Part shown: positions 5,980-14,472 of the stretch, piece after piece | Position numbering within the stretch: position 1 is the stretch's first letter | How the letters are laid out: every line of letters starts with the position of its first letter | Source of the DNA: Deltaproteobacteria bacterium | GTDB taxonomy: Bacteria; Desulfobacterota; Binatia; Bin18 | DNA: 17,897 nucleotides | Assembly: GCA_016200595.1 (NCBI GenBank) | Contig: JACQEL010000895.1 | Span: forward strand, 1 to 17,897 | Direction: 5' to 3' | Program-made: the position numbers and the translations under genes | The notes under the pieces: generated by a model | What the model saw: the letters and a program-made list of their open reading frames with translations, nothing else | Database searches by the model: none | Told to the model about the DNA's origin: nothing

Positions 5980-7803
5980 ATGACTTCTCCTCGTTATATC
6001 GTTGGACTTGATCTTGGCACCACCAATTGCGTGGTTGCCTATGTGGATACACAAACCCCAGACCTTGACCATCCGTCGATCGAGCTGCTGCACCTGCCGC
6101 AGCTGGTGACTCCAGGTAACGCGGAAGAGCGCGATATGTTGCCCTCTTTCCTCTATTTGCCAGGCGGCCATGAGTTTCCCGCCGGCAGTTTGGCTCTGCC
6201 CTGGGCGCAAGACATGCCTTTTGTGGTCGGTACTCTGGCCCGAACACGTGGCGCTGAGGTGCCAGGACGCTTGATCTCGTCAGCTAAATCCTGGCTCTGC
6301 CATGTGGGAGTAGACCGCACCGCACCCATCCTGCCGTGGGGCGGGGGAGACGACCTCAAAAAAATGTCTCCCCTAGAGGTTTCGGCGCAATACCTTGGGC
6401 ATATCCGCAATGCGTGGAACTTCCTCATGGCGCGCGACAATGCCGAACTGGCACTGGAACATCAGGAGGTGTTACTCACCGTGCCCGCGTCATTTGATGC
6501 CGCGGCGCGCGACCTAACGGTACAGGCCGCCGAGCGCACCGGGCTGCCGGCAGTGCGGTTGTTGGAAGAACCGCAAGCGGCTCTCTATGCCTGGATTCAA
6601 AGCATGGGCGAGCGCTGGCGCAAGCAGGTAAGGGTAGGGGATGTTCTCCTGGTCTGTGATATCGGTGGCGGCACTACCGACTTCAGCTTGATTGCGGTTT
6701 CGGATGAAGGAGGCGAACTGGAACTCAAGCGCGTTGCGGTTGGCGAACACATCCTGCTCGGCGGGGACAACATGGACCTGGCTTTGGCCTATGCGGTCCA
6801 GCAGAAATTGGCCACTAAGGGGACGAAGCTTGATTCCTGGCAGATGCGCGGCTTGAGTCAAAATTGCCGTGCGGCCAAAGAAACGCTGCTCCAACCTGAG
6901 GCACCGAAGAGTCAGCCGCTGGCGATCCTCGGTCGTGGCAGCAGTGTCATCGGCGGTACCATTCGTGCCGAGCTGACTCGTAAAGAACTGGAGGCTACGC
7001 TAGCAGATGGGTTCTTTCCCCAGTGTGAGCCCCATGACCTGCCGAAAACCGGCCGACGAGTCGGTTTTCAGGAAATGGGGTTGCCCTACGCCGCGGACCC
7101 TGGGGTGACCCGGCATCTCGCGAAGTTTCTCACCCGGCAGCGTGGAACCGAGGCTGACGCCCGTACCTTTGCCCATCCGACGGCCATCCTGTTCAACGGG
7201 GGTGTCATGAAGGCGACCCTGCTGCGTCAGCGTGTGGTTGACGTGCTCAATGGCTGGCTCGCGCAGGAAGGGGGAACGGCGCTGCGGATGCTCGAAGGGA
7301 CCAACTTCGACCACGCGGTTGCCTGTGGCGCAGCCTACTATGGACTGGCCCGACGTGGTAAAGGCGTACGTATCCGCGGTGGGGCAGCCCGCGCATACTA
7401 CATCGGCATTGAGACCTCGATGCCGGCTGTGCCCGGTATCGCTGCGCCACTCAAGGCTTTGTGTGTTGTGCCCTTCGGTATGGAGGAAGGAACCGAAAGT
7501 GACATTCCTGGCCAGGAGTTTGGGCTGGTGGTGGGTGAGCCAGCGCAGTTCCGTTTTCTGGGCTCAACCACCCGGCGGCAGGACCAGCTGGGCCAATTGA
7601 TCGAGGAGCCTGGGGAAGAGATCGAAGAGTTAACACCGCTGGAGACGACATTGTCGTGGATTGGTCAAGAGGGAGTGACGATTCCAGTACGCCTACAGAC
7701 CCATGTCACCGAGGTAGGCACTCTCGAACTCTGGGCGGTCTCACGCGACGAGACTCACCGTTGGAAGTTAGAGTTCAACGTGCGGACGGCTAGTGAAGAA
7801 TAA
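5980..7803 (+). CDS. Hsp70-family ATPase, divergent DnaK-like protein (short paralogue)
   Basis: A 607-residue actin-fold chaperone ATPase. The nucleotide-binding signatures are phosphate-1 IVGLDLGTTNCVVAYVD (7-23), LLEEPQAALYAW (194-205), phosphate-2 LLVCDIGGGTTDFSLIAV (223-240), GGDNMDLALA (261-270) and the adenosine motif ILFNGGVMKATLLRQRVV (403-420). AYYIGIET at 472-479 marks the start of a diverged substrate-binding beta domain, ending in VGTLELWAVSRDETHRWKLEFNVR (579-602). The alpha-helical lid of DnaK is missing and the C-terminus has no EEVD-like tail. No canonical interdomain linker (VLLLD) is visible. The ATG has no clear Shine-Dalgarno sequence; the spacer is a repeat. The next gene is a paralogue 38 bases downstream. 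Clients and co-chaperones are unknown, and no DnaJ or GrpE gene is in the window. Confidence 0.87.
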   Translation: MTSPRYIVGLDLGTTNCVVAYVDTQTPDLDHPSIELLHLPQLVTPGNAEERDMLPSFLYLPGGHEFPAGSLALPWAQDMPFVVGTLARTRGAEVPGRLISSAKSWLCHVGVDRTAPILPWGGGDDLKKMSPLEVSAQYLGHIRNAWNFLMARDNAELALEHQEVLLTVPASFDAAARDLTVQAAERTGLPAVRLLEEPQAALYAWIQSMGERWRKQVRVGDVLLVCDIGGGTTDFSLIAVSDEGGELELKRVAVGEHILLGGDNMDLALAYAVQQKLATKGTKLDSWQMRGLSQNCRAAKETLLQPEAPKSQPLAILGRGSSVIGGTIRAELTRKELEATLADGFFPQCEPHDLPKTGRRVGFQEMGLPYAADPGVTRHLAKFLTRQRGTEADARTFAHPTAILFNGGVMKATLLRQRVVDVLNGWLAQEGGTALRMLEGTNFDHAVACGAAYYGLARRGKGVRIRGGAARAYYIGIETSMPAVPGIAAPLKALCVVPFGMEEGTESDIPGQEFGLVVGEPAQFRFLGSTTRRQDQLGQLIEEPGEEIEELTPLETTLSWIGQEGVTIPVRLQTHVTEVGTLELWAVSRDETHRWKLEFNVRTASEE

Positions 7804-7841
7804 CGAACCTTTCACCCTCTTTATCGTAGGCTTCTTTTTCC

Positions 7842-10697
7842 GTGGAAAGCGTCTCTTCAACTCAAGCTCCCTCCCACTCCCGTTACCTCGTCGGTATTGA
7901 CTTGGGCACGACTAACTGCGCAGTCGCGTATGTCGACACCGCCCGCTCAGTAGCGGTACAGCACTTTCCCATTCCCCAGCTCGTCAACGAAGCAACCGTA
8001 GCGCCGGTGCCGACGCTGCCTTCGTTCCTCTATTTGCCCGGCGCCCATGATTTGCCTGCGGGGAGCCTGGCTTTGCCGTGGGATCGTGAGCGCGACTATG
8101 CCGTTGGTCAGTTCGCCCGAGTGCAGGGCGCGCGCGTGCCTGGGCGCCTGATCTCCTCGGCGAAATCGTGGCTGTGTCACCCTGACGTTGACCGTAACGC
8201 CGCCATTCTCCCCTGGGGCGGCCCGCCGGAGATGAGAAAGCTGTCTCCGGTTGAAGTCTCGGCTCGCTATCTCTTACACATCCGTGAAGCGTGGAACCAA
8301 CGCATGGGGAAGCAGCACGCACTTGAAGCGCAACAGGTGATTCTTACCGTGCCGGCCTCTTTCGATGAGGTTGCTCGGGAGTTAACCGTACAGGCGGCAG
8401 AGCGAGCCGGGCTGCCGCAGGTGACGTTGCTCGAAGAGCCGCAAGCGGCGTTTTATGCTTGGCTGGCCGCGCATACGGATTCCTGGCAGACCCATTTACG
8501 GGCAGGGAGCCTGATTCTCGTGTGTGACGTGGGTGGCGGCACCACCGACTTGAGCCTCATCGCCGTGACTGAAGGGAAAACCCAGCTTCAGCTTGAGCGG
8601 ATTGCGGTTGGCGATCACCTGTTGTTGGGTGGCGATAATATGGACATCGCTCTGGCTCGGCTGGTGGAAGCGCGCCTTACCAAGGGTGGCCGTCTTGACG
8701 TGCAGCGCTGGCATACCCTGACTCATCTTTGCCGCATGGCCAAGGAAGATCTATTTGCCGATCCGAACCGGCAGAGCGTTACTTTAACGCTTGCTGGTCG
8801 TGGCAGCGCGGTAGTCGGTGGTACTCTGAGTGATACTCTCACCCGCGCGGAAGTCGAGCAGGTGGTACTCGAGGGTTTCTTTCCTCACGTTGATCCAGAT
8901 GCTGTTCCTCGACGTGGGGCACGGGTTGGCCTGCAAGAATTCGGCTTGCCCTATGCCACCGAGCCAGAAATTCCTCGGCACTTGGCTCTGTTTCTCCGCC
9001 ACCATGCGCAATCGTCACAGGGGCACTTGATCAGGCCGGATGCGATTGTGTTCAACGGCGGCGCGTTGACGCCTCTCGCGATGCGTGAACGCATTGTCGA
9101 AATTCTTTCTCGTTGGTTTCCGGGAGTAGAAGGAACTCCCTGGCGACCTACCGTCCTGACTAATGTCAGCCTCGATCTCGCGGTTGCGTATGGGGCTGCG
9201 TACTATGGTCTCGTCCGCCGCGGTCAAGGCGTGCGTATCGGCGGTGGTAGTGCCCGAGCCTATTACATTGGCCTTGGCACCTCGAAGCACGCTGTGTCAG
9301 ATGGCCTGATTTCTGCCCTGTGTCTTGTGCGCCACGGTATGGAAGAGGGAGAAGAAGTTCATCTGGCTGAGCCTGAATTCGAGGTTCTCGCCAATCAGCC
9401 GGTGAGTTTTCCGCTCTATGCGTCGAGCACGCGCATGACCGACCAAGCCGGAGAAGTCTTAACCTTGCCTGCGGAGCAATTCTCGCCCTTGCCGGCGATT
9501 CGCACAGTGTTGCGTTTCGGCAAAAAGGCCAGCGTCGTGAAAATCCCGGTACAAGTCTCGGCGAAGTTCACCGAAGTCGGTACTCTGGAATTGTGGTGCG
9601 AGGCGCACCAAACGAATCATCGCTGGCGCTTGCAGTTCCAGCTGCGTGGCGAAGGAACGGTGGTTCCATTACGAACGCCGAGTACGGTGAGCGAAGAGCA
9701 TGTAGTGGACGACGCCTTGCTCGCCGAAGCGCTGCAGTCGATCCAGGCTGTATTCGCTTCGGCCCCGTCCCCCGCAGCTGAGGCAGTGACTCCGCAAAAC
9801 CTTACACGCCAGCTTGAACAAACCTTAGGAACAAATAAAGAGGGCTGGCCGCTGAGTGCGATCCGCCGGCTGTGGGATATGTTATGGGAACATGAGAAAG
9901 GGCGCGGACGAGGACCGGAACACGAGGCTCGCTGGCTTAATTTGGTCGGCTTCTGTCTGCGTCCGGGATTCGGTCATTCGACCGACGAGTGGCGGCTGCA
10001 GCAACTATGGAAGCTCTACCCTCGTGGCCCAGTGCACACCAACGCCGTACAGTGTCGGGCTGAGTGGTGGAACCTGTGGAAGCGGGTTGCGGGTGGACTC
10101 AGCCGGCAGCAACAGACAGTGTTGTATAGTGATGTTGCCCCCTGGTTGCTTCCCAAGCTCAAAAGCAAGATCAAGACTGGTCGGTCTAAGGTTGGACCAC
10201 AAGAAATCCGCGAGATGTGGCAGGTGATGGGCAGTTGTGAACGGCTTTCTATCGAGGTCAAAGCTGATCTCGGTGAAGAGTTAGTTCGGTCCACAGAAAA
10301 AGGGAAAGCGTCAGATCAGGAAATGTGGGCGTTAGCGCGCTTAGGCGCACGGGCGCTCCTGTATGGTCCGGCGAATTGTGTGGTCAGGCGCGAGGCCGCT
10401 GCGGCCTGGGTCGAACGATTGCTCCGTGGCGAGTGGCGGAAACCAGAAACGCTGGCATTTGCGCTAGTGCAAATCGCCCGCTGTACCGGCGATCGCACCC
10501 GTGATCTTGACGAGGAATTACGCCGTAGAGTCGCTGAACGTCTAGCTCCGTTCCCGGCGGGTCAGCGCTGGGCTCAGCAGGTCCTTGAAGTGGTGGCTTT
10601 GGAAGAAAAAGAGCAAGCCCGTATTCTCGACGAATCGTTGCCGGCGGGATTGCAGATTCGGAACTCTGAGAAAACGGAAAACAGGACAGCGAAGTAG
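7842..10697 (+). CDS. Hsp70-family ATPase with long C-terminal extension (DUF3731-like)
   Basis: A 951-residue paralogue of the preceding protein, alignable over its first ~600 residues: LVGIDLGTTNCAVAYVD (16-32), LLEEPQAAFYAW (196-207), LVCDVGGGTTDLSLIAV (226-242), AIVFNGGALTPLAMRERIV (401-419) and VGTLELWCEAHQTNHRW (579-595). After a low-complexity linker (about 605-650) comes a ~300-residue, Trp/Leu/Arg-rich, probably all-helical region absent from the short paralogue. Its IRRLWDMLWEHEKGRGRGPE stretch followed by an RWLNLVGFCLRPGFG core matches what I know of DUF3731, a domain described next to Hsp70 domains. The start is GTG 7842; no in-frame ATG precedes the phosphate-1 loop and the ribosome site is weak (TAGG), so coupling to the upstream gene is likely. 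The stop TAG 10695-10697 coincides with the end of a MITE. Confidence 0.87.
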   Translation: MESVSSTQAPSHSRYLVGIDLGTTNCAVAYVDTARSVAVQHFPIPQLVNEATVAPVPTLPSFLYLPGAHDLPAGSLALPWDRERDYAVGQFARVQGARVPGRLISSAKSWLCHPDVDRNAAILPWGGPPEMRKLSPVEVSARYLLHIREAWNQRMGKQHALEAQQVILTVPASFDEVARELTVQAAERAGLPQVTLLEEPQAAFYAWLAAHTDSWQTHLRAGSLILVCDVGGGTTDLSLIAVTEGKTQLQLERIAVGDHLLLGGDNMDIALARLVEARLTKGGRLDVQRWHTLTHLCRMAKEDLFADPNRQSVTLTLAGRGSAVVGGTLSDTLTRAEVEQVVLEGFFPHVDPDAVPRRGARVGLQEFGLPYATEPEIPRHLALFLRHHAQSSQGHLIRPDAIVFNGGALTPLAMRERIVEILSRWFPGVEGTPWRPTVLTNVSLDLAVAYGAAYYGLVRRGQGVRIGGGSARAYYIGLGTSKHAVSDGLISALCLVRHGMEEGEEVHLAEPEFEVLANQPVSFPLYASSTRMTDQAGEVLTLPAEQFSPLPAIRTVLRFGKKASVVKIPVQVSAKFTEVGTLELWCEAHQTNHRWRLQFQLRGEGTVVPLRTPSTVSEEHVVDDALLAEALQSIQAVFASAPSPAAEAVTPQNLTRQLEQTLGTNKEGWPLSAIRRLWDMLWEHEKGRGRGPEHEARWLNLVGFCLRPGFGHSTDEWRLQQLWKLYPRGPVHTNAVQCRAEWWNLWKRVAGGLSRQQQTVLYSDVAPWLLPKLKSKIKTGRSKVGPQEIREMWQVMGSCERLSIEVKADLGEELVRSTEKGKASDQEMWALARLGARALLYGPANCVVRREAAAAWVERLLRGEWRKPETLAFALVQIARCTGDRTRDLDEELRRRVAERLAPFPAGQRWAQQVLEVVALEEKEQARILDESLPAGLQIRNSEKTENRTAK

Positions 10698-10889
10698 CGT
10701 CGTGTCTACTCCGAATCTGTGCGTAGCGGGCAGAGGAAATGCGTTCATGCTTCGACTTCGCTGACGCTACGCTCAGCACGAACGGGACTTGCATGCTCCG
10801 CTTTCTCTCCGTTCGTCCTGAGCGTAGCCGCGCAGCGGCGAAGTCGAAGGACAGGGCTCAACGTACAGTTTCACTATGACAGGGTCCCA
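10695..10889. mobile_element. MITE-like element, family B copy 2 (about 195 bp)
   Basis: Inverted copy of the element at 3025-3218. The left end TAGCGTCGTGTCTACTCC is followed by AATCTGTGCGTAGC, nearly identical to the right end of copy 1 read on the minus strand. The right end (GTACAGTTTCACTATGACAG, then GGTCCCA) is more decayed but aligns with the other terminus. Two facing internal modules lie at 10749-10785 and 10809-10850. The first three bases TAG are also the stop codon of the long Hsp70 gene. The right boundary is approximate. Confidence 0.7.
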
Positions 10890-10890
10890 G

Positions 10891-10917
10891 GTCAATGTGG
10901 TGCACTAATAGTCAATG
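10891..10917 (+). promoter_or_regulatory. Candidate operator: GTCAATG direct repeat
   Basis: GTCAATG occurs at 10891-10897 and 10911-10917, exactly 20 bases apart (two helical turns), just after the MITE end and 19 bases before the LLM oxidoreductase ATG. The spacing suits a protein binding one DNA face, but the motif is short and could be chance. Confidence 0.25.
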
Positions 10918-10935
10918 ATTTAAGGAGGAGAAAGT

Positions 10936-11787
10936 ATGAAAATCGGGGTATTTCTGTTCGCCACTGATGCTTCGGCCGATCCGGCTGTGGTAGCCAAGAA
11001 AGCCGAAGAATTAGGCTTTGCTTCGTTCTGGGTGCCTGAGCATCCGGTCATTCCGCTGCAGACTAGCTCACCCTATCCAGCCTCTCGCGATGGGATCATT
11101 CCTGACGCCTATGGTCGCATCATGGATCCTTTCGTGGCTCTCGGGCGCGCTTCGGCAGTAACCAAGACTATCCAACTCGGCACCGGCATCTGCCTGATTC
11201 CTGAACGGAACCCGCTGTTACTGGCGAAGGAAGTGGCGACACTCGATCGCTTGTCTGGTGGTCGCTTTATCTTTGGCATTGGTGCGGGTTGGCTCAAAGA
11301 AGAGACTGAGATTATGGGTGGCGATTTCACCCATCGCTGGACGCAGACGAAAGATGCGATCCTGGCGATGAAGGAATTGTGGACAAAAGATGAGTCCGAG
11401 TACCACGGGAAATACTATAACTTTCCCAAAGTGCGCTCCTTCCCCAAACCACTACAAAAGCCGCATCCCCCGATTCTCATGGGCGGGGCGTCGAAGAATG
11501 TCTTCAAACGTGTGGTCGAGTGGGGCGATGGCTGGATGCCGGTGCGGGCAAAGGCAGAAGAAATTAAAGAAGGGCGCGCGATTCTTACTGAGCTGGCGAA
11601 AAAAGCCGGACGCGATCCCCAGTCTATCGAGGTGCTTGCCTTCGGCTTTCCTGGGCGGTTCAGGACACGGGAAGAGCTCAACGATCTCCGGCAGGCAGGG
11701 GTGAGTCACGTCACTATTTGGATCAACACTGACGGTGAAGGCGCGCTGGCAGAAGTGGAGGAGCTTGCGCGCGGGGTGCTAGGCTAG
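10936..11787 (+). CDS. LLM-class F420-dependent oxidoreductase (Rv2161c-like)
   Basis: A 283-residue luciferase-like TIM-barrel protein. It opens with MKIGVFLFATDASADPAVVA and AEELGFASFWVPEH (23-36), typical of the family. RIMDPFVALGRASAVTKTIQ and LGTGICLIPERNPLLLAKE (81-99), then LDRLSGGRFIFGIGAGWLKE (103-122), are hallmark segments of the flavin/F420-binding barrel. PHPPILMGGASKN (176-188) and VVEWGDGWMPV (193-203) place it in the group usually annotated as probable F420-dependent Rv2161c-type oxidoreductase. Cofactor (F420 or FMN) and substrate are inferred only. ATG 10936 has a strong AAGGAGGAG just upstream. It follows a MITE end, so its promoter must lie in or next to that element. Confidence 0.85.
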   Translation: MKIGVFLFATDASADPAVVAKKAEELGFASFWVPEHPVIPLQTSSPYPASRDGIIPDAYGRIMDPFVALGRASAVTKTIQLGTGICLIPERNPLLLAKEVATLDRLSGGRFIFGIGAGWLKEETEIMGGDFTHRWTQTKDAILAMKELWTKDESEYHGKYYNFPKVRSFPKPLQKPHPPILMGGASKNVFKRVVEWGDGWMPVRAKAEEIKEGRAILTELAKKAGRDPQSIEVLAFGFPGRFRTREELNDLRQAGVSHVTIWINTDGEGALAEVEELARGVLG

Positions 11788-11814
11788 CGGGATCTGCCGA
11801 GAGAGAGGCGGCGC

Positions 11815-11837
11815 CACGGGCAGATCGGCTGCCCGTG
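11815..11837 (+). terminator. Possible terminator hairpin after the LLM gene
   Basis: CACGGGCAG-ATCGG-CTGCCCGTG is a perfect 9-bp stem with a 5-base loop, extendable by GCG/CGC across a bulge, starting 28 bases after the stop. There is no T-run after the stem, so intrinsic termination is uncertain. It could instead be a remnant of an extragenic palindrome. Confidence 0.4.
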
Positions 11838-11867
11838 CGCTCCTCTAACACTAGCGAACAAGCCTAA

Positions 11868-12079
11868 TACTGTCCGAGAAATTTTCCTGACTGAGGCCCA
11901 GGATTGGGGCTTTGCCCTTTGGAGTGCGGGAGCCGTGCTCCCGCTTTTGCCGTGCACTGCATAGCTGTGCACGGCATCGGGTTGCAGCAGGGCTGCAGCC
12001 CAACAAATCACCAGCATGGCTGGCGCACTCCATAATCGCGCCTCCGGCGCATAGCGGAGCAAATTTATTCCGGACAGTA
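11868..12079. mobile_element. MITE-like element, family D (212 bp), TA-flanked
   Basis: The left end TACTGTCCGAGAAATTTTCC (11868-11887) is mirrored by the right end AAATTTATTCCGGACAGTA (12061-12079), an imperfect inverted terminus with nine perfect outer bases. If the flanking TA is a target duplication, the element proper begins CTGTCCG on each side. That would fit IS630/mariner-type transposition, which duplicates TA, but this is inference. The interior is almost entirely hairpins. It occupies most of the gap 11788-12159 between two convergent genes; apart from the hairpin at 11815-11837 I see nothing else there. Confidence 0.65.
11921..12031. repeat. Cloverleaf-like multi-hairpin structure inside MITE-D
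   Basis: Closing stem GGAGTGCG (11921-11928)/CGCACTCC (12024-12031). Inside are four hairpins: GCGGGAGC-CGT-GCTCCCGC (11926-11944, sharing bases with the closing stem), GCCGTGCAC...GTGCACGGC (11949-11975), GGGTTGCAGC-AGG-GCTGCAGCCC (11979-12001, one G-T pair) and CCAGC-ATG-GCTGG (12011-12023). A fifth hairpin, GCGCC-TCC-GGCGC, follows at 12038-12050. No protein frame or tRNA hallmark is present. Either strand could fold in single-stranded form; the function is unknown. Confidence 0.7.
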
Positions 12080-12159
12080 GCGGAACAAACCACCAGTGGC
12101 AGTTGCCCATATTGAGCCCTGACTGTCAGCCTCCTCCAGCCCATGCCGGGAAAACAACT

Positions 12160-14445
12160 CTAGGCAGTCTCTGCCTGATCAGTAGAAGCGATGGGCAAAA
12201 ACACTGCAAAGCAACTGCCGGAACCAGGCGTACTTTCTGCCTCTATCCGGCCACCATGAGCTTCTACCAGTGCCTTGACGATGAAGAGTCCCAACCCCAC
12301 TCCTTCTCGTTGTTGGGTGGCAGCCGCCCTACGATATTTCTCGAACAGAAAGGGTAATTCCTCAGCCGCGATCCCTGGTCCTGTGTCCGCCACGGTTATG
12401 ACTATCTCCTGGTTTTGTTGTGCCGAACTCAGACTGATTCGTCCCCCTGCTGGCGTGAACTTCAGCGCATTATGAAGCAGGTTAGCAAAGGCCCGCTCGA
12501 GCGCCAGCGGATCTCCTGCCACCCAGGGCAGTGCTTCCTGTAGATGCATTTCCAGGGTGAGACGCCGCCGCCAGGCTTCAGTCTCGTACTGCTGCGCTAC
12601 TTGGCGTAGGATGTTGTTCACTTCTAGCCGCTTCTTGGCCAGAGCCAGACGTCCAGCCTCAATCCGAGAGAAGTCCAGGTAATTGGTGACAAGAGAGTGG
12701 ATGATTAGAGTGCTATTTGTGAGCCTCGCGAGGAGATTTACTTCTTCGGGTGCGTCACGCTCTTGCGCTTTCTCGCACAATATCTCTGAGTAGCCCAAGA
12801 CTACTTCGAGGGGATTTCTGATGTCATGGGTGAGCATGGCGAGAAATTCGCTTCGCTGTCGCTCTAACTCCTTTTTGGCGGAAATGTCGCGGAAGATTCC
12901 CTGCAGGCCGAGAGGCTGACCCTCTTTGTCACGGATAAAGCGGGCTCGGCCCTCGACGGGCACCGTGCTTCCGTCTTTGCGCACCATTTCCAACTCGAAA
13001 ATTGAGGGGAAGTGCTCTCCGGCCAGGATGCGGCGGGTGCGGTCGTCTGCCAGGGCGATGGAGGCCGGGGTGCTGGTCTTGCTATAGTGCTGCCCAATCA
13101 GTTCCTCCCGAGACCAACCCAGCATCACCTCCAACCCTCGGTTTACCCCGGTGATCGTTCCCTCCAGAGTAATGGTGATAATCGCATCGTTAGCGTTCTC
13201 GAAGAGACTCCGGTAACGTTTTTCGCTTTCCTGTAGCTCTTCAGTCAGGCGAGAACGCTCAATAGCCAGAGCAGCCTCGTCGCCTAGGAGCTGAAGAAAC
13301 CGCAGCTCTTCTGCTGTCGCCTCCCGCTGGATTGCGTACCCTACGGCAAAAATTCCGACTGCTACGGTTCCACTCAGCAAGGGAACAATCCAGACACTGC
13401 CGAGAAAACCGTATTGCTGACGGAGCCGCTCACTGACCAGAGGATTATGCGCGACGTCTGTTACCACTATGGGCTGCTTCCTCTGAAAGGACTGGGCAAC
13501 TGGAGTGATTTCTTTGCCCGGTTTTATTCTCTCCTGACGAAAGGCTTCCGCGTCTACGCCATAAGCGGTGATCCCTCGCAGCTCACTCCCCTCGGCGTTG
13601 GCCAGCATGAGAAACCCATAGTTTGCCCCGAGGAGGCTGCGGGTGCGAGCAAAAAGGTGATCCGCTATAGTGCGAACCTCTGAGGAGCGGGCCAGGTCGT
13701 GCGCCAGCTCATAGAGGGCTTCCCGCTCTTGCTTTCGCCGCTGCTCTTCCGTCACGTCGCGGGCGATACTCATCACCCCTACGGGAGTCTCCCCTTCATA
13801 AAGGGCGAAGCCGTTAAGCGAGAAGATCTTTAGACCTAAGGGCGTGAGCATTTCTACTTCATAGGGACCGAGGGTGCCTTCGCGGAGAATGTACTCCAGC
13901 CGTTCTAGCGATTGCGCGAACCGGCCAGATACGAAGAGTTCGGTGGTTTTGCCGATGATCGCTTCCTCCGGCAGACCAGTCAACTCGGCAAATTTGTGGT
14001 TGACCGTCACAAAGCGGGCCTGACGGTCAAGGATAAAGATGCCATCGTTGGCGTTTTCAAAGAGCTGCTGGTAACGAGCCTGTTGTACTTCCAAGGCCTT
14101 TTCGATGAGGGTGAAGAGGAGGGTATACCCCTCATGCTTATAGCCCCACATGCTAAAGGCTCTGACTGTGCCATCGCTATGGCGCTGATAGTGGGGAAAA
14201 GTGACCTCAAAAGGGACTCCCTCTTGCTGGAGGCGATCATAAAAGGGAAGGAGACCCTGGCTCGCCAAGGTGGTGTAAAAAGCAGTACGGTGATGCTGGC
14301 CAAGGAAATCCTCCCGCTGCAGCTGGGAGTTTTCGCATTGACGAGGATTGACGTAGGCAACCACCCCTTCTCGGTTAATGGCAATGACGCCGAAATGGGC
14401 AGCTTCAAAGAGAGCCGCCAGGGTCTGGGGGAACAGTAGGCTCAT
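12160..14445 (-). CDS. Soluble PAS-PAS-GAF-PAS sensor histidine kinase
   Basis: A 761-residue kinase without membrane helices, so a cytoplasmic sensor. Predicted order: PAS (about 8-115), PAS (125-235, starting YQQLFENANDGIFILD), GAF (245-397), PAS (407-525, RYRSLFENANDAIITI), HisKA (530-600) with phosphoacceptor His540 in LAMLTHDIRNPLEVVLGYSE, and HATPase (640-755). The HATPase has the N-box LLHNALKFTPAGG (Asn659), G1 box DTGPG (687-691), F-box LPFLFEKYRR and G2 box EGVGLGLFIVKALVEAHGG. All catalytic boxes are intact. There is no receiver domain and no neighbouring response regulator, so the partner is unknown. ATG 14445 is preceded by GAGAAAGAG, and an AGGAG lies in a small CTCAG/CTGAG hairpin just upstream. 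It starts 77 bases after the quinone reductase gene on the same strand, so co-transcription is possible. Confidence 0.88.
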   Translation of the reverse strand: MSLLFPQTLAALFEAAHFGVIAINREGVVAYVNPRQCENSQLQREDFLGQHHRTAFYTTLASQGLLPFYDRLQQEGVPFEVTFPHYQRHSDGTVRAFSMWGYKHEGYTLLFTLIEKALEVQQARYQQLFENANDGIFILDRQARFVTVNHKFAELTGLPEEAIIGKTTELFVSGRFAQSLERLEYILREGTLGPYEVEMLTPLGLKIFSLNGFALYEGETPVGVMSIARDVTEEQRRKQEREALYELAHDLARSSEVRTIADHLFARTRSLLGANYGFLMLANAEGSELRGITAYGVDAEAFRQERIKPGKEITPVAQSFQRKQPIVVTDVAHNPLVSERLRQQYGFLGSVWIVPLLSGTVAVGIFAVGYAIQREATAEELRFLQLLGDEAALAIERSRLTEELQESEKRYRSLFENANDAIITITLEGTITGVNRGLEVMLGWSREELIGQHYSKTSTPASIALADDRTRRILAGEHFPSIFELEMVRKDGSTVPVEGRARFIRDKEGQPLGLQGIFRDISAKKELERQRSEFLAMLTHDIRNPLEVVLGYSEILCEKAQERDAPEEVNLLARLTNSTLIIHSLVTNYLDFSRIEAGRLALAKKRLEVNNILRQVAQQYETEAWRRRLTLEMHLQEALPWVAGDPLALERAFANLLHNALKFTPAGGRISLSSAQQNQEIVITVADTGPGIAAEELPFLFEKYRRAAATQQREGVGLGLFIVKALVEAHGGRIEAESTPGSGSCFAVFLPIASTDQAETA

Positions 14446-14472
14446 CTCTTTCTCAGTTCTCCTGAGAGTATT

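Noticed and set aside
5980..10697. Single Hsp70 gene split by frameshift
   Set aside because: Each frame holds its own complete set of nucleotide-binding motifs with a normal stop and a 38-base spacer, so they are two tandem paralogues.
11921..12031. Cloverleaf resembling a tRNA
   Set aside because: It is too long, has no T-loop GTTCRA signature, no plausible anticodon arm and no CCA end. It is treated as a repeat structure.
13912..14439. 175-codon plus-strand frame antisense to the histidine kinase
   Set aside because: The minus-strand protein has intact PAS domains throughout; the antisense frame has no recognisable family and is a by-product of codon bias.
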